This document shows positions 63,388 through 64,000 of a stretch of DNA of 64,000 bases, in pieces. How positions within the stretch are numbered: position 1 is the first letter of the stretch; each line of letters opens with the position of its first letter. Origin of the DNA: Tateyamaria omphalii (GTDB lineage Bacteria > Pseudomonadota > Alphaproteobacteria > Rhodobacterales > Rhodobacteraceae); the NCBI RefSeq assembly GCF_014651375.1, contig NZ_BMWT01000001.1, positions 620,001 to 684,000 on the forward strand, read 5' to 3'. Position numbers and translations under genes: made by a program. The notes beneath the pieces were generated by a model. It saw nothing but the letters and a program-made list of their open reading frames with translations. It did no database searches and was not told the DNA's origin.

Positions 63388-63536
63388 GCCCTTTGGCTAT
63401 CCTTGTTGCCGGGGGTGAGCAATGGTTGCGGATCGGAAACCCGCATGGCGCAAAACCGGCGTGCGGCGTCGGGATTGGGAGTCAACTGGTCTGGTGCGCT
63501 CGCCTATATCGGATGGGTAATAGGGAGATTTGGCGC

Positions 63537-64000
63537 ATGTCGGACAAGGTGACATTCACACTGGATGGGCAGGAAGTGCAGGCCGAAGCTGGCATGACCA
63601 TTTGGGAGGTTGCCAATGGTCGCGGTCTGGTGATCCCGCATTTGTGCCACAAGCCTGCGCCGGGTTATCGCCCCGACGGCAACTGCCGCGCCTGTATGGT
63701 CGAGATCGAAGGTGAGCGTGTTCTGGCGGCCTCGTGTATTCGCGAGCCGTCGGAAGGAATGGTTGTGACGACCAACTCCGCGCGGGCCGAGAATGCACGG
63801 AAGATGGTGGTCGAAATGTTGGTGGCAGACCAGCCCGAGCGGGATGTGGCCCACGACAAGTCTGCGCATCTTTGGGACATGGCCGAAATGAATGGCGTGT
63901 CAGAAAGCCGTTTTCCCAAATTGGAAGAGGGCCGCATTCCGCTGCTAGATGATTCCCATGTGGCGATGTCCGTCAATCTGGATGCCTGCATTCAATGCGG
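63537..64000 (+). CDS. Formate dehydrogenase alpha subunit-like protein, N-terminal part
   Basis: The first ~154 residues of a larger gene cut by the window end. The start at 63537 follows AGGGAG. A 2Fe-2S ferredoxin domain has PHLCHKPAPGYRPDGNCRAC and ASCIREP; next comes the His-Cys linker region and the beginning of a 4Fe-4S motif (LDACIQCG). This arrangement is seen in NAD-dependent formate dehydrogenase alpha subunits and in NADH:quinone oxidoreductase subunit G; formate dehydrogenase is preferred because of the MTIWEVANGRG start. Completion of the gene is needed to decide. Confidence 0.8.
   Translation, partial: MSDKVTFTLDGQEVQAEAGMTIWEVANGRGLVIPHLCHKPAPGYRPDGNCRACMVEIEGERVLAASCIREPSEGMVVTTNSARAENARKMVVEMLVADQPERDVAHDKSAHLWDMAEMNGVSESRFPKLEEGRIPLLDDSHVAMSVNLDACIQC

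Overview
The window comes from an alphaproteobacterium of the Rhodobacteraceae (Roseobacter group). Support for this is the GC-rich, Rhodobacter-like codon use, the RpoE-ChrR singlet-oxygen sigma/anti-sigma pair beside its usual flavin oxidoreductase/DUF1365/MFS/DUF3833/SDR operon, DUF1674 and DUF3035 proteins, a PuuD-type membrane urate oxidase, RTX proteins, and the order rsmB-heparinase-purH-lspA-DUF3035-M16-M16. It looks like ordinary chromosome. I found no rRNA, tRNA, insertion sequence, prophage, CRISPR array or replication origin.

Layout. 1-6 kb: cell-surface genes, namely the tail of a large secreted protein, an 1131-residue outer-membrane barrel and an RTX protein whose repeats form a 3 x 297 bp array. 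6.6-10.1 kb: a YafY/WYL regulator diverging from a GFA-family gene over a perfect dyad, an aldehyde dehydrogenase and a 1-Cys peroxiredoxin. 10.2-11.7 kb: a graveyard of three broken surface-glycan genes. 11.7-21 kb: the conserved rbfA-truB-rpsO-pnp RNA-processing genes, in order on the minus strand but separated by accessory genes (phosphodiester glycosidase, GNAT, a membrane protein, DUF1643, an RTX protein, an EamA transporter, an ASCH protein). 21-31.3 kb: dapB, DUF1674, then the plus-strand block rsmB, heparinase-like, purH, lspA, lipoprotein and an active/inactive M16 protease pair. 31.3-34.8 kb: deoC with a two-domain ALDH16-like dehydrogenase, a likely deoxynucleoside catabolic pair. 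34.9-42 kb: a DUF4173 membrane protein with a two-component system, then a SitABCD-type metal ABC transporter preceded by two metalloregulator-like boxes 30 bp apart. 42-44.4 kb: a ThDP enzyme diverging from an Lrp/AsnC regulator over a perfect 8-6-8 dyad. 44.6-48.4 kb: cyanide-insensitive-type bd oxidase cydAB and puuD. 48.4-52.8 kb: a translationally coupled mutL-rmuC-adenylate cyclase operon bracketed by mirror-image hairpin pairs. 52.9-58.9 kb: rpoE-chrR and the divergent stress operon. 59-64 kb: a DUF3775 gene behind a perfect FNR-type box, a coupled saccharopine-dehydrogenase-like/GST/histidine-phosphatase/ParB-like group, an AbrB-family membrane protein and the start of a formate dehydrogenase alpha-like gene that runs off the end.

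The best leads are regulatory and structural: a TGATCC-N18-TAGA RpoE promoter that also corrects the rpoE start codon; the mirrored hairpin pairs flanking the mutL operon; the tandem metal boxes; the FNR box before a DUF3775 gene; the decayed glycan locus; and the higher-order RTX array. I did not find a clearly new multi-gene system. The nearest to undescribed units are the coupled 59.5-62.2 kb operon and the YafY/GFA and Lrp/ThDP dyad modules.
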